The position numbers and the translations under genes are program-made. Positions 19,897 through 30,752 of a DNA stretch of 64,000 bases are shown one piece after another. The DNA comes from Allolobophora icterica (Eukaryota; Annelida; Clitellata; Crassiclitellata; Lumbricidae): assembly GCA_963556255.1 (NCBI GenBank), contig OY744605.1:85015021-85079020 (forward strand), given 5' to 3'. The notes beneath the pieces are model-generated. The model saw only the letters and a program-made list of their open reading frames with translations, did no database searches and was not told where the DNA came from. Position 1 is the stretch's first letter, and each line of letters opens with the position of its first letter.

Positions 19897-20635
19897 TGCT
19901 ATGTTTTGCTAAGAGGTAAGTATTTAATAAACAGCATGATTCGCATTCCTTTCCTGGTAGCAATAACATATATTTCAACACTGAAACTATTACTAGAATG
20001 TAAAGTGAATTATAAGGTCGTCATCAAAGGCCCTGGCAACCATGAAGAGTAACATTATGGTCTGTTTAGACACCTTTTAAATTACGATTGTTAAAGGTAT
20101 TCATAAGCATTTTAGTTCAATCGCTAATGGATTATCATTGTAATTTTCACGTGCAGTTCAATTATGAAATAATAAACGACACATGAACGAAAAAGATATC
20201 TTTTAAATGAATTGAAATCAACCAATTAGCGTCCGGTACATGCATAAATGGTCGAAGCAGCCATAAGATGTTAAACGTAATGAATAGTCATCGTTGCTAT
20301 ACATGGTCAACGTCAACGGCCTTGGCAGCTGGACTGTTGGTTTAGGGAGATCAGATGCGTTCTTCTCTGTCTGTCTCTGTCCCTCTCTGTGTATGTGTTT
20401 CTGCCTGTATCTCTCTTTGCAGGTGTGGCGCTAAGTATCGGATTTTGAACTGATATTCGTGTGAATAACCTCTCAATAAACTAAAGACTCTCCATTAATA
20501 AAAAGTATCAAACATTATTTTAAATATACATTCGCCAATAGAGTCTAACTTCAGATTTCTAGTTATTTCCCTTTACTAATTATTTATGTGTAACCCAAGT
20601 TGCATTGATGTCAGCTTGATGCTTTGATTAAACGA
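19897..20635. other. Gene-free: module relic and CT-rich segment
   Basis: Holds block A at 20016-20045 and a weak module (20066-20107: GACACCTTTTAAATTACG, TATTCA in place of TATA). The ACGCGTTCTTCTCTGTCT-like segment at 20345-20400 is shared with 11.1 and 54.5 kb. Confidence 0.5.
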
Positions 20636-20637
20636 AA

Positions 20638-20698
<61 letters not shown>
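20636..20698. repeat. (GATT)n microsatellite
   Basis: About 15 pure units, complementary in sequence to the CAAT tract at 19.3 kb. Confidence 0.95.
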
Positions 20699-20699
<1 letters not shown>

Positions 20700-20754
20700 G
20701 TGTGTATGCTGTAAGTGAGTGTGTATGTGTGAATGTAATGCCTGTATGAATCTG

Positions 20755-21530
20755 TGATAAAGAATATCGGCCCCAATAAGTCTCTCTTCTTCGATGATTT
20801 ATAAATGGCAAGAAGTGTAAAAGAAGTTAAAGTTTGGAATTGTAAGGTCGTCATCAAAGGCCCTGGCAGCCATGAGATGTCGTTAAACAGTGAACGGTAG
20901 TTTAGTCTTATTTTAAACACCCGTTAAATTGACATTTCCGACGCTATATAAATTGCATTTTCGTTCAATTGCAAGTTCCCACCAGATTTACAAACCGTAC
21001 AGAAAAGCTCTGGTAGAAAAAAATTTAAAATGAAAGCAATCAATATACGTTAAAGACGTCAACGGTTACAGCAGCCACAAGATGTGGTTCAACACTGGAA
21101 AACTCATTTTGGTTCAGTCGCTTGTGTCTGGTCTATATACTTAGGACGGTACAGTCGTTAAACTGTTCGATCCAGCGTTAATTGGTTTAGAGTATATGAC
21201 TACTTTATTGTGACGTAAGAAGTGCAATATAATCGTCTATTGGAAGTCCGCAAATGCCAATATGTAAATGTAACTGAGCATTTATCGAACATTTCACGAA
21301 CAAAAATGGACCGACTACTACGAAACTTCTAAGCTTGGACCCGGTGGGACAACGAGCCTGAACGAGGGAAGCAGAGCGAAGAAATGGTTTCCCAGCGATG
21401 GATGAGACGTAGGCATAAAGCTCCTTGAGATACCATGTATAACAACCTGCAAGTTATCTAGAAAACAAGGAGCATTAGGATCTTAAGCATGATCTTAATA
21501 GTGTAGGAGTAGTAGTAGTAGTAATAGTTG
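20755..21530 (+). repeat. 770-bp duplicated segment, copy 1 (partner 48700-49465)
   Basis: The two segments align over their full length: block A, module, TTTCGTTCAATTGC, CAATCAATATACGTTAAAGACG, ATTGTGACGTAAGAAGTGCAA, ATGGACCGACTACTACG and an ATGGATGAGACGTAG end. Both run into an AGT microsatellite. No long frame is shared, so this is non-coding repeat structure. Confidence 0.85.
20913..20952 (+). promoter_or_regulatory. PSE/TATA-like module
   Basis: AACACCCGTTAAATTGACATTTCCGACG-type module: first position 20916, TATATAAATTG at 20945, spacing 29. Full block A (GGCAGCCATGAGATGTCG) lies upstream at 20838-20888. Confidence 0.65.
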
Positions 21531-21765
21531 TTGCTGCTGCGTTTCATCATTGCGGCTATATTTCCTATTGTAAGCTAGAAATCCGGCTACTAATGTAGTT
21601 ATTGTGTAACGAAGTTCTATCATAACAGAGGTGATGGTCGGCGCCCTCCTCCTTTATTCAAGGATGTGGCTGGCGCTACCAGAGTTCGAGCAGTGGCGGA
21701 ATTTAGAAGAGAATAGTAATAGCAGTTCTATTAACGACCATACTTAACTTATATTAGGAAACGTC
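21490..21765 (-). repeat. Block B segment, reverse copy
   Basis: AGT tract, TAGAAATCCGGCTACTAA, GCGCCCTCCTCCTTTATTCA and GAGCAGTGGCGGAATTTAG recur at 40960-41230 and 51895-52170. In reverse this reads CCGCCACTGC...GGAGGAGGGCG...GTCGTTAAAC, the block B order. Confidence 0.75.
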
Positions 21766-22001
21766 CTTATTCGAGTGATTACGTCGTCTCGTCAAAACTT
21801 TGCGCTGGATAGAGTCAAACGTCTTTTTCAGATCCACTCAGGCGCTCTTGACTGCGGTGCATCCATTGTCGATCGAGAGATGATTAAGACGGTTACTTTT
21901 GATGTCCCTCCATTTTCTTCCTGCAATAACTTCTTACACCGTTCGTTCACGGATCTGTAGCGTCCGCAGCATGCGCAGGTATTGATGTCACGAAACTGAA
22001 G

Positions 22002-22041
22002 TTTATATATGGCTGATACATTACGATTTAAAGGTGTCTAA
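22002..22041 (-). promoter_or_regulatory. PSE/TATA-like module
   Basis: Minus-strand GACACCTTTAAATCGTAA (C at 22038), TATATAAAC 29 bp on. Confidence 0.6.
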
Positions 22042-22419
22042 ACAGGTCCTTTTACCAACCGTCGCGCATCGACGTCGGTGTTTGACATGACAAACAGGTC
22101 CTTTAGGCTATATATTAGACTCAAGAATTTACGTAATCAAAGAGGAGAAGAAGCAAGATAATATTAGATTGGAATGCGTAACTTATAATAATTACTAGTA
22201 TATGCTGTGATTAGAGACATCTTACGGCTGCCAGAGCCGTTCAGGTTCTCGTCACCAGAGTTTAACGACCTCACCCTGTCCTTCGTGGTATTTTTCCTCC
22301 CCCACGACAAAATAAATACGACTTAGGCCCACGGTCTATAACTAACCATTTTCACCCTTCCCGCTAGAGATAAATAGCTAAAAAATAATCTGATTCGAAG
22401 TTAGCATCGAATATGTTGG

Positions 22420-22515
22420 TTTAACGACGTTGTGTCATAACAAAGATAATTTACGTCGCCCTCCTGCTTCCTCCATGCTTGGGACTGGCATAGCCGGAGA
22501 AAGAGCAGTGGCGGA
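22420..22515 (-). repeat. Block B, reverse copy
   Basis: TTTAACGACGTTGTGTCATA, GTCGCCCTCCTGCTTCC and GGGACTGGCATAGCC precede GCAGTGGCGGA. Confidence 0.65.
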
Positions 22516-22544
22516 ATTCGAATAAGTCTCAACGATAAGGATAA

Positions 22545-22582
22545 TTATTTTACCGTCAGAGAGACGGTTTAAAGGTGTCTAA
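22545..22582 (-). promoter_or_regulatory. Weak PSE/TATA-like module
   Basis: Minus-strand GACACCTTTAAACCG (C at 22579); only TAAAATAA is present at the TATA position. Confidence 0.35.
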
Positions 22583-22633
22583 AGGCAGTGAGTAAAAATC
22601 ATTTTCATCGCCGTTTATACGAAATACATATAA

Positions 22634-22855
22634 TAATAATAATAATATAATATTTATTCTTTAATTAAGCGCCTGCAAACGCACTGCGCTGTACATGTAC
22701 ATGTTATGCGATAAATCTTAACTAGTTAACTACTAACAGAACAGACAGCCTGCAATACACGGCGCAAATTGCAGCCTACAAAGCATGTCCGCCTATGGGA
22801 CTCGATCCTTGTACCTCTCGCACTCTACGCCAGATGTTTTCCAATGCGCTAGGAA
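22634..22855 (-). mobile_element. tRNA-derived SINE, family 2, copy 2
   Basis: Nearly identical to 10757-10976 apart from a short TAGTTAAC-type insertion and a few substitutions. Box B-like GATCGAGTCCC is preserved on the minus strand. Confidence 0.75.
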
Positions 22856-23803
22856 AAATAGTACAGTATTGAAAAAGTAACATATTGGAAAATGTAAATT
22901 AGCATTTCAATGGCGTGAAATAAAATCAAAACTGTAACTCGTGTCATTTCAGATGGCACCCAGCGAATTAACTTAGCTCCCCCGAAGATGACCACTATTT
23001 ATTCAGCGATATTTCCAAATTTACAACCTTTAAAGAAATTTGTGTAAATGTGTATCAAGAGATACATGCGCAGTACATTATTTTATTAGTAGCTAGTATA
23101 AACGGAAATAGTTCTAACACTAGTTTCCAATACAAGTGTACAAACCACATCCAAGTATACAGACTACATTTTGAAAATCAGATACGAAATATAAAACATA
23201 TTAAGTAACGGCGGAATAGAAACAAAACCTGGTATGTTTGTACAGGTGCGGCCAATATAGATCAGCGTAAATTAATTAGCTGTTATTTCCAGATGCCCTA
23301 AATAAATATAAAATGACGAGTTGTTTTCAAAACGTAACAATCAATCAATCAATCAATCAATTTCGTTTATTCAATGCAAGCTGACATGTGCGCAACTTGT
23401 TACAATAACAAAATGTCATCAAAAATGAGCCCGGCTGCGGGATTTATATACTAATTATTATACGAATGTGCTATGACAGAAGGCTTGTATCTATCGTCTG
23501 AGGAAATACCTTGACTATCTATCTATATGTGGCATAAATGAAAAGCTTAAAATTTCAGTACGGTATAATAATTTTTAGCTTAGTGGGTAATTATGCTGAG
23601 ATTGGTAAACAGTTCATATATTTATACCTTTCTATATTCTATTCTAGCGATTAGTTTTAAATGAGTCAATAAGCAGATGCATAGCCAAAAGAATTAATTA
23701 GTTATTAGAGTTTAATGAAAAGTGAGTTGCGTTTGATTGGTATGGAAAATCCACATAGCTGTCATAAGATATCGTTAACAGTAAACAGCGATATAAGAAT
23801 CAT

Positions 23804-23843
23804 ATAAACACCTTTTTAATTTTGATTTCAGATGCTATATAAA
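23804..23843 (+). promoter_or_regulatory. PSE/TATA-like module
   Basis: AACACCTTTTTAATTTTG (first position 23807), TATATAAAAGG at 23836, spacing 29. Confidence 0.55.
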
Positions 23844-24473
23844 AGGGTCTGTTCAATTTCCTTCATCGTTGCAACGTAGATAGATAGGGTATGGTCGATG
23901 TGAGTGGCCTTAGCAGCCATAGGAAAATCCTATAGATACTTAGATAATTATGGTTAAATTTCTCAGATCTCGTGTTTGTGGCTTTCCTATCAACGTCAAC
24001 GGTGCTTGATATCATAACCTGTCCTTAAGCTGTTCGTAATTTCGTAAGCTGACTGCACCGGTATCTAACTAAAAATTAACTTGTCGTGTATTAAGGATAT
24101 AATTTACAAAACATAATGGCGCGCAATGTTGTCGACATTAGGAAACGTCTTTATTCGAAATTCATCTTGAGGGCTAATTTTAATTTAATCATGAAAATCA
24201 TGAGAATCCACGATAATCATTTCGATGTTTTCTGACCGCATACCAGAGAAATCAAAAGCAAGAGCTGTTCAACTAGTATCCATGTGATGACTGTAATGCA
24301 ATGCAATAAGAATATCGGAATGCTTTTCAGACGACCTTCAGCGCCGAGATACACGTGTGCCTAAGGAAAAGACTCGTGCTTTAAAAAAATTCAATATAAA
24401 AATAAATATTATCGCGAAGTAAGTGGACGTGCTAAAATCAGGACACCGATGATATTGAGATGCAAGGTTGTGC

Positions 24474-24513
24474 TTAGACACCTCTAACACGTTTTACTAC
24501 AACGCTATAAATA
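24474..24513 (+). promoter_or_regulatory. PSE/TATA-like module
   Basis: GACACCTCTAACACG at 24477, TATAAATATTG at 24506, spacing 29. No clear block A upstream. Confidence 0.5.
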
Positions 24514-25198
24514 TTGAAGATTTACCATGTTTTGGACAAATATATGATAAATGTGAGAACTGCTCAAGATAATTACACACCTCTTTTAAGAGAAATATTC
24601 GCCCTATAAGATAAAGCAAACGCGCGGTTTTGCATTTGGACGCTCCATTGTTTTCGAAGATGTGGACGAAACAGATTCAACGCTGACAACCGAATGGAAT
24701 TAAAACTCATAAAAATAGGAAGAAATGCTAATGAAAGAAGACTTCAACGAGCGGGAAAATGACACAGCGTTGGTAAGCGTAGAAAACTAGGGAAGACGTT
24801 GTAAAGTAACAGTTAGTCCAAACTTAATTGTTATTTACAATGTAGCTATGCGGTGAAAACTGCAAAAAAACTTTCCTATCGATGTCAACGGTCTTTGATG
24901 CTATGGAATCCATCGTCAATTGGCTGAATGTAAATGAACAGTGTATAGCGATCGAAAAAGGAAATGTAATCTTTTATCGGAACTCATACTATCATTCTCT
25001 TATTGCAATCGCAAAGTTTTATAGCGCCTTTCGAAAGAATATGTACCTACTGCTGCGAAACCTCTATGCTGGTTTAAAGAAATGTGCGGATAACGATGGT
25101 TGAACCGAGACATCTTATGGCTGCCATGTCGATGACGTCCACTTACTATATTGTTTTATCAATTTTTTATAGGACAATATCAGCCTATAATTTTTTTT

Positions 25199-25238
25199 GA
25201 TTTATATGATCTATTATTCACGGTATAAAGGTGTCTAA
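25199..25238 (-). promoter_or_regulatory. PSE/TATA-like module
   Basis: Minus-strand GACACCTTTATACCG (C at 25235), TATAAATC-type box starting 29 bp on at 25206. Confidence 0.5.
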
Positions 25239-25684
25239 AATCATCAAAATATAATGCAGAGAGACGACATATTAGACTAGGCTTGAATTTCAAAAGGGCT
25301 CTAGAAATGACTGTTAGAAGGAAATCATGTAACAATTTGCTAATAGCTGTTTCTAGATTAATTTGACCCTGCCGAAAACGACAATCGCGGTTAGCAAGTT
25401 GGATTTTAGCGATTGCATGGAAAAACAAGATGGCGCAAAATGGTGGCCAATATCTTCAAATGGCTATAGGTAAAGTCATGTATGAGATGGAAACATGATT
25501 TTAGAGTCTAAGTTAACATTGTCGGGGTCAGAGAATGCGATGGAACTAAAGACACACATGTAGCACTGTAAAAAATGGCGGAAAAAATGGCGGACAAAAT
25601 GGCCGCCAGTCTGGAGTAGTGTTTTCAAAGAATACTAAGGAAGCATTGATGTAGCATTGACGTTATTGGAGTTATTTGCTTAAA

Positions 25685-26650
25685 TTGTAATTTTTTTCTA
25701 TATTAGTGAGAAGAGAGAGGAATTCATTCTCACCATTTACATTGCGGAGATGCACATGTTGCCCAAAGAAATTGAGGATGCATGCCGTGACGGAGATTTC
25801 GTCGTGAAGAACAGCAGTAGAAGGCACAATCAGGTGGATGCAGACCATGGCCCAAGAATGGCTAGTTGGCATCTATAAAGAGGCTGGTGGAATAACTGGA
25901 CTAACCAACGACAATAACACACTCCAGCGATATCAGAACGCCAATGGAACGACAGTTCCATTGGCGTTCTGATATCAAAAGGATAACCATTGATATGTAT
26001 GTTTCATTAGGAGGCGGCACGCCTCCTAATGAAACATACAAAGAAATGAGTGTTTCTCAACAGAAAATGGTCCAAAATGATGAAGAAATGCCGCTTTCTC
26101 TGTTCAACAAAATGGTAACAGTGTGCACCGAGGAACACCAATCCAGAATGCAGTAACAAAGACGTTGTAACACCAGCAATACTCGATTCACTCCTTAATG
26201 CAAAGAAACACGGACATGACAAAGTCACGAAATTTGTTAATGATAGACTTCGTGGTGATTACACTGGAATTGCGCATGTGAAATTCAATGATCCCTTGAT
26301 GAAGAGCAATGCACCAACATTTCATGACTTGTACAAGAAGTGTTCTACAACCCAGGAAAAGAACACTGATACAATTGTAAAGGAAGATCGTGACATCATG
26401 CAGCGACTCATGACAGAATATGAAGCCGATTGTCCCGTGGATCTTGCAACAATACTGTGCCATGAACGTCTCTTAAAACCAGTGGCATTGGTGGATCCTG
26501 AATGCAAAATGAGAACGGGGTCACTCCCTCATTATGGCACACGATCTGACGGGAGGTTGTGGATGAGGAGGAGCGAAGAAGAAGCGAAGACTGATGACCC
26601 TAAACATAGATTGGTCACGTGCAATACATGGCAAATACTGTATTCTACGT
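25685..26650 (+). pseudogene. Broken copy of an unrecognised multicopy gene
   Basis: Coding similarity is scattered over frames: AEMHMLPKEIEDACRD and NQVDADHGPRMASWH near 25750-25870, then KEMSVSQQKM near 26040, then NDRLRGDYTGIAHVKFNDP and APTFHDLYKKC, and finally IVKEDRDIMQRLMTEYEAD to SLPHYGTRSDGRLW ending at 26650. Stops and frame changes separate the parts. The first part resembles a family of uncharacterised proteins present in many copies in invertebrate genomes (from memory, not checked). The last part is duplicated at 28335-28560. Two perfect palindromes interrupt it at 25929-26039. Confidence 0.5.
25929..26039. repeat. Two adjacent perfect hairpins inside the broken gene
   Basis: 25929-25950 and 25955-25976 form a 22-bp perfect stem with a 4-base loop (GATATCAGAACGCC... 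arm). 25997-26016 and 26020-26039 form a 20-bp perfect stem with a 3-base loop (GTATGTTTCATTAGGAGGCG arm). Twenty bases separate them. Confidence 0.95.
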
Positions 26651-27010
26651 AAATAGTCCTTAATAGTTTCTTCTAACAGTCCACACGAAGTCATAAAACT
26701 GGAAGTGCTATATTGTTGGTAAATAGTCCTTCAAAATTTCATTGTCCCACGAATTAAGAAAGTTCCCAAGACATACGATTACGTTTAAATCGTGAGTGAC
26801 GTGTCAACCCGTCAACCCGTCATACATGACGAGCAAATACTCTAGTTTCCTCATTATTATTATTATACAGGACAGACAGAGAGTCAGACAGATATCTATC
26901 TATTTATCCATATCTAAGCCATTTGTTTTAAGCTGTCCGTTGATTAATCGCATACCATCCTTAGACACCTTTTAAATGAGTTTCATCGAATTTATATATT
27001 TTTAAAATTT
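26320..27010 (+). repeat. Duplicated segment, copy 1 (partner 28335-29720)
   Basis: The end of the broken gene, ACCCGTCAACCCGTCA, a short ATT tract, TATCTATC and a module follow in the same order as in 28335-29720. The partner has grown by microsatellite expansion and a LINE fragment. Confidence 0.8.
26960..26999 (+). promoter_or_regulatory. PSE/TATA-like module
   Basis: GACACCTTTTAAATGAG at 26963, TATATATTT at 26992, spacing 29. Confidence 0.55.
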
Positions 27011-27161
27011 ATTTTATTTTATGGTCGTCTCTTATATGGTGTGGTGTGGGAAAGTGTGTGGCACGTTGAGTTCGACGTCAACTTATCTAATATCTTTAGG
27101 GGATGTTCAGAAGGGATGAAATCCCGCTAATAGGGGCACCCAATTTTATCAGTTAATTACG

Positions 27162-27398
27162 TTGAAGATAGAGGTTCAATCGAAGGACACAATGATAATC
27201 TTAACGATTAAGCATGTATTCATAAGAAATATCTTTTCTAAATCCAGACCCAATTTATTGCAGGATACAATAAGAATCTCTAATCAAATAAAGATAAGTG
27301 AGGTACGTGTAGATAATTTTATACTGGGTCTGTGTAATGAAAGAGCTTGCAAAGCAATCATTAGATCTTATAATATTCGTTTAATATCTTCAAGCTGA
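27162..27398 (+). pseudogene. Unrecognised open frame upstream of a LINE fragment
   Basis: A 78-residue frame with charged and hydrophobic alternation (ISNQIKISEVRVDNFILG). A SINE and the fragment at 27700-27985 follow in the same orientation, so it may be an earlier part of the same LINE. No motif is recognised. Confidence 0.25.
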
Positions 27399-27469
27399 CA
27401 ATAACGCACTATGAATACAAATCAGTATGAACGGATGATCAGAAGTTATTACAGGAGTCGAATTTAACT

Positions 27470-27640
27470 GTACATGGCAGCCATGCAAGGCGCCCATCAC
27501 GTCCTACATCTCATTTTAACAAACGCGCCATCTCGCGAATGAAAGGCTGAGTGGACCTAAATTTGAGAGGGTTGCGGGAAGCGATCCCGCTACCGCTTGC
27601 TCTTCACGCCAGTGATGTTACCACTACTCTATGAACCCTA
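27470..27640 (-). mobile_element. tRNA-derived SINE, family 3, copy 1
   Basis: Reading the minus strand: TAGAGTAGTGGTAACATC (box A region), then a CGATCCCGC/GCAACCC region and GGGCGCCTTGCATGGCTGCC. The same order with a better box B lies at 41915-42130. Confidence 0.65.
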
Positions 27641-27699
27641 CCGACAGTTTACTCCACAGATTATTTAGACCTACAAGAAATATTTTCATTAATTAAATT

Positions 27700-27985
27700 T
27701 TATATCATCTCTAAATGGCAGAAGGAATATGATAGTGATATGAAGGGAATTTATTGTAAGGGCATTTGGCCTCTAGTAGACACAAATAATAAATTCATGG
27801 ATCTTTGTAGGAAAAAGGAAGTGAAAATCTCCAGACTAAGATTGGGGAAAGTTAACCATAATGAAATGCTTCTTTTAATGAAGAAGCACGATAATGGACT
27901 GTGCAGTTCTTATCAAGTTAAAGAAAACATAAACCATCTATTATTACACTCATTTCTAAAAGTATGTTTTTGCACTGTTCCGGCC
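27700..27985 (+). pseudogene. LINE fragment with the RLRLG...C...H terminal domain
   Basis: The frame ISKWQKEYDSDMKGIY runs through KISRLRLGKVNHNEMLLL to NINHLLLHS. The spacing of RLRLG, a Cys-Ser pair and a His-rich end is typical of the segment between RT/RNase H and the C-terminus in several LINE clades, usually ending HxxxxC. The final Cys is lost and the frame then breaks. Confidence 0.5.
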
Positions 27986-28110
27986 CACCATCTATCTTAA
28001 ATCCACAGGTCCAGAAGAACCATCCATAGGATCAGGTGTATTTATTTGAGCCTATTAATGTATTTGATTCAACAGTCATTTCTGGCATACCGTGAATAGA
28101 CAACCTGTCC
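27955..28110. repeat. Duplicated segment (partner 17925-18085)
   Basis: Shares CCACCATCTATCTTA, GATCAGGTGTATTTATTTGAG and TTCAACAGTCATTTC with the earlier copy, same orientation. Confidence 0.7.
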
Positions 28111-28194
28111 TGTAGCACTGCAAAAAATGGCGACCAGTCTGGAGTAGTGTTTTCTTGGTCAAAGAATACCAAGAAAGTAATATTCAATATGTAG

Positions 28195-28340
28195 CATTGG
28201 AAAACCAAGACCAAGACTTCGAACTTCAAGACCAAGACCAAGACTTTTGGTCTCAAGGCCAAGACCAAGACCAAGACTTTTAAAAACGAACTCGAGTGCA
28301 CTCGAGACCAAGACCTTGGTCTCGATGACAACAAGACTGA
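28195..28340. repeat. CCAAGA-rich inverted-repeat insert with a 16-bp palindrome
   Basis: Runs of CAAGACCAAGAC and their complement surround CTCGAGTGCACTCGAG (28291-28306, perfectly palindromic). The corresponding point of the duplicate (about 26370) lacks this sequence, so it is an insertion, probably a MITE. Confidence 0.6.
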
Positions 28341-28560
28341 TTGTAAAGGAAGATCGTGACATCATGCAGCGACTCATGACAGAATATGAAGCCGATCGCC
28401 CAGTGGATCGTGCAACAATACCTTGCCATGAACGTCTCTCAAAACCAGTGGCATTGGTGGATGCTGAAGGCAAAATGAGAACGGGATCACTCCCTTATTA
28501 TGGCACACGATCTGACGGCAGGTTGTGGGGGAGGAGGAGCAAAGACGAGGCTTAGACTGA
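28335..28560 (+). pseudogene. Second copy of the unrecognised gene end
   Basis: IVKEDRDIMQRLMTEYEAD, ATIPCHERLSKPVALVDAEG and SLPYYGTRSDGRLW match the copy ending at 26650, with about ten residue differences. It is part of the 26320/28335 duplication. Confidence 0.6.
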
Positions 28561-28814
28561 TGATCCTAAACATAGATTAGTCACGTGCAATACAGGACAA
28601 ATACTGTATTCTACGTAAATAGTCCTTGATAGTTTCTTCCAACAGTCCACACGACGTCATAAAACTGGAAAATGCTATATTTTTGGAAAATAGTCCTTCA
28701 AAATTTCGTTGTCCCATGAATTAAGAAATTCTCCAAGACCGATGATCACGTTTAAATCGTGAGTGACATTCCAACCCGTCAACCCGTCAAATACGACGGG
28801 CAAATACTCTAGTT

Positions 28815-28817
<3 letters not shown>

Positions 28818-28870
<53 letters not shown>

Positions 28871-28876
28871 TTTTTT
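28818..28876. repeat. (ATT)n microsatellite
   Basis: ATT units ending in T10, at the edge of the LINE fragment that follows. Confidence 0.9.
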
Positions 28877-28919
28877 TTTGTCCCGAGGTAAACATGATCC
28901 CTCGGGCGTCACAAAAATT

Positions 28920-29269
28920 TGTCAGGAGACAAAAGAAAACTAATTATTCTGGAATGGTTGCATCTCCTCAGGGTCAGGCTCGACTAGAGTGCCACGAAAA
29001 GCCACCGAGTTAAAACGTTGAATGGTGATTGAGAGGCGTTGCAGCAAGAAGCAGGTCTCCCTATTGTCTCCTGTTGTCAGTGTCAGATTGCGACCCAAGT
29101 CTGTTAAAAAGTCCAGGCCTATGTTGCCAATCGGACCTAAAGTCTCAAAAGCCAAGGGCACGAAGAAGTGTGTGTTTAAAAGAGCGCTGTATTTGGATTG
29201 TATTTTTTGGGGGGACTTTTTTCTCTCTGTGGCTAGCTCGGCTGCAGCACCCGCTGTCGCCGCTGTGGC

Positions 29270-29275
<6 letters not shown>
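28920..29275 (-). pseudogene. Second fragment of the endonuclease-type LINE
   Basis: PLAFETLGPIGNIGLDFL, DNRETCFLLQRLSITIQRF and an upstream AATAG/AAELATERK region match the C-terminus of the fragment at 8087-8892. It is flanked on both sides by ATT tracts and TCCCGAGGT/CCCCGAGGT words. Confidence 0.65.
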
Positions 29276-29307
<32 letters not shown>

Positions 29308-29401
29308 TTTTATTTTATTTTTTTTATGCCCCGAGGTATACAGGATCCCTCAGGGACTTGAATATTAACTAAAATGGAAAATAAAGTGTCCGGAATGGCC
29401 C

Positions 29402-29516
<115 letters not shown>

Positions 29517-29524
29517 CAAGCCAG

Positions 29525-29525
29525 A

Positions 29526-29612
<87 letters not shown>
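29525..29612. repeat. (TATC)n microsatellite
   Basis: About 22 units. The duplicate at 26898-26915 has only a few, so expansion came after duplication. Confidence 0.95.
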
Positions 29613-29673
29613 GTATTTGACTATCTCTAAGCCATTTGTTTTCGCCTGTCTGTTGATTAATCCAATACCATCG

Positions 29674-29713
29674 TTAGACACCTTTGAAATGAGTTTAATT
29701 GAATCTATAGTAG
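29674..29713 (+). promoter_or_regulatory. PSE/TATA-like module overrun by an AGT tract
   Basis: GACACCTTTGAAATGAG at 29677, TATAGTAG at 29706 (spacing 29), continuing into (AGT)n to 29754. Confidence 0.5.
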
Positions 29714-29721
29714 TAGTAGTA

Positions 29722-29755
<34 letters not shown>

Positions 29756-29904
29756 CTCTTAAGTTTTTACTGTACTTTAGTTCATTTTATATAACTTTCG
29801 TCATCAGTTTTCTTTCGCGTTTGTCGTCGTTAATTCGGGTCTGACAGGTTGTTGAGATGGCAATATTTGACAAGTGGTTGTTGTCGTTATTTGATAATTC
29901 ATTC

Positions 29905-30410
29905 ATCCATTCATTTTGATAATTTATATAGCGCCTGTTCAAGAACCCTACTCAAAAATACTTAATGAGGCGGTAGAGAGCAGGTGAACTGCCTCGTGGA
30001 AATAAGTGCAGAGCAGGTGGGAACCCATTCCACGTAGATATATAGATAACCATTTTAAACATTTTCTTTATACATTTTTTAATTGACCATCAAAGTTCTT
30101 TTGATGGCAATACAGGGCTCTGTAATTTAGTGTATGGAATCCATTATTTGAGCTGATTCTGTCATTGAGAACAAATAACCACGTTAATATTAACCGCATG
30201 TCAGAGAAATTAGAAGCTTCTGGTTTTAGGTGACATCTTTTCGCTGCCAAGGACGTTGACGTCGATCTAACCTTAACAAACCTGAACTTGAAAATATCAA
30301 ACAAATTGAATGCACAGTTTAATGATATCTTAAATCAACGCAAAGGGCCTTGCGGTCGTATGATACCGATAATTAGAATTACACCTAATCGTAGGTATAC
30401 AGGTAATAGG
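29905..30410. other. Gene-free: LINE-tail relic and dispersed repeats
   Basis: 29905-29990 carries a reversed LINE/SINE-type tail (TTTATATAGCGCCTGTTCAAG) with a CATTCATT end. 30228-30270 is a reverse block A copy (GCTGCCAAGGACGTTGACG). No gene is visible. Confidence 0.5.
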
Positions 30411-30411
30411 C

Positions 30412-30450
30412 TTAGACACCGTTAAATTGCTTCCTGTGTCTGTATAAATA
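30412..30450 (+). promoter_or_regulatory. PSE/TATA-like module followed by block B start
   Basis: GACACCGTTAAATTG at 30415, TATAAATAATG at 30443 (spacing 28). CCGCCACTGCCTGTACTCTG begins about 45 bp after the TATA. Confidence 0.55.
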
Positions 30451-30752
30451 ATGAGGTTTCGACCAATTTATTTGGACTTCTTGAGGACTCCGCCACTGCC
30501 TGTACTCTGGTAGTGCCAGTCCCAATAATGGTCAAAGAGGAAGTCCTGGATAATCCTACTTACTGTGTACCTAAGCAATCATTCTCGGAACGATAGCGCC
30601 AGCTAGTGTAGCCATAGATTGGTTTAGAAGACATAAGATTTCCCTAAACATTGGAAACTCAATTATTCAATTTTTGTACAAAGTAATTCTTTAATTACCA
30701 GCATGACTCACATTCATTTTCCTGTCAGCATGGCAGCAATAAGATTATTTAA

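Larger units (their letters stand above)
22856..25550. other. Gene-free: repeat segments, three modules, no gene
   Basis: 23085-23325 is copy 2 of the dispersed 250-bp segment. (CAAT)5 lies at 23339-23360. Block A-like words occur at 23985, 24879 and, in reverse, 25112. A plus-strand open frame at 24882-25103 starts inside a block A word and is therefore probably chance. Confidence 0.5.

Noticed and set aside
24882..25103. 73-residue plus frame as gene
   Set aside because: It starts inside a block A repeat word and has no recognisable domain.
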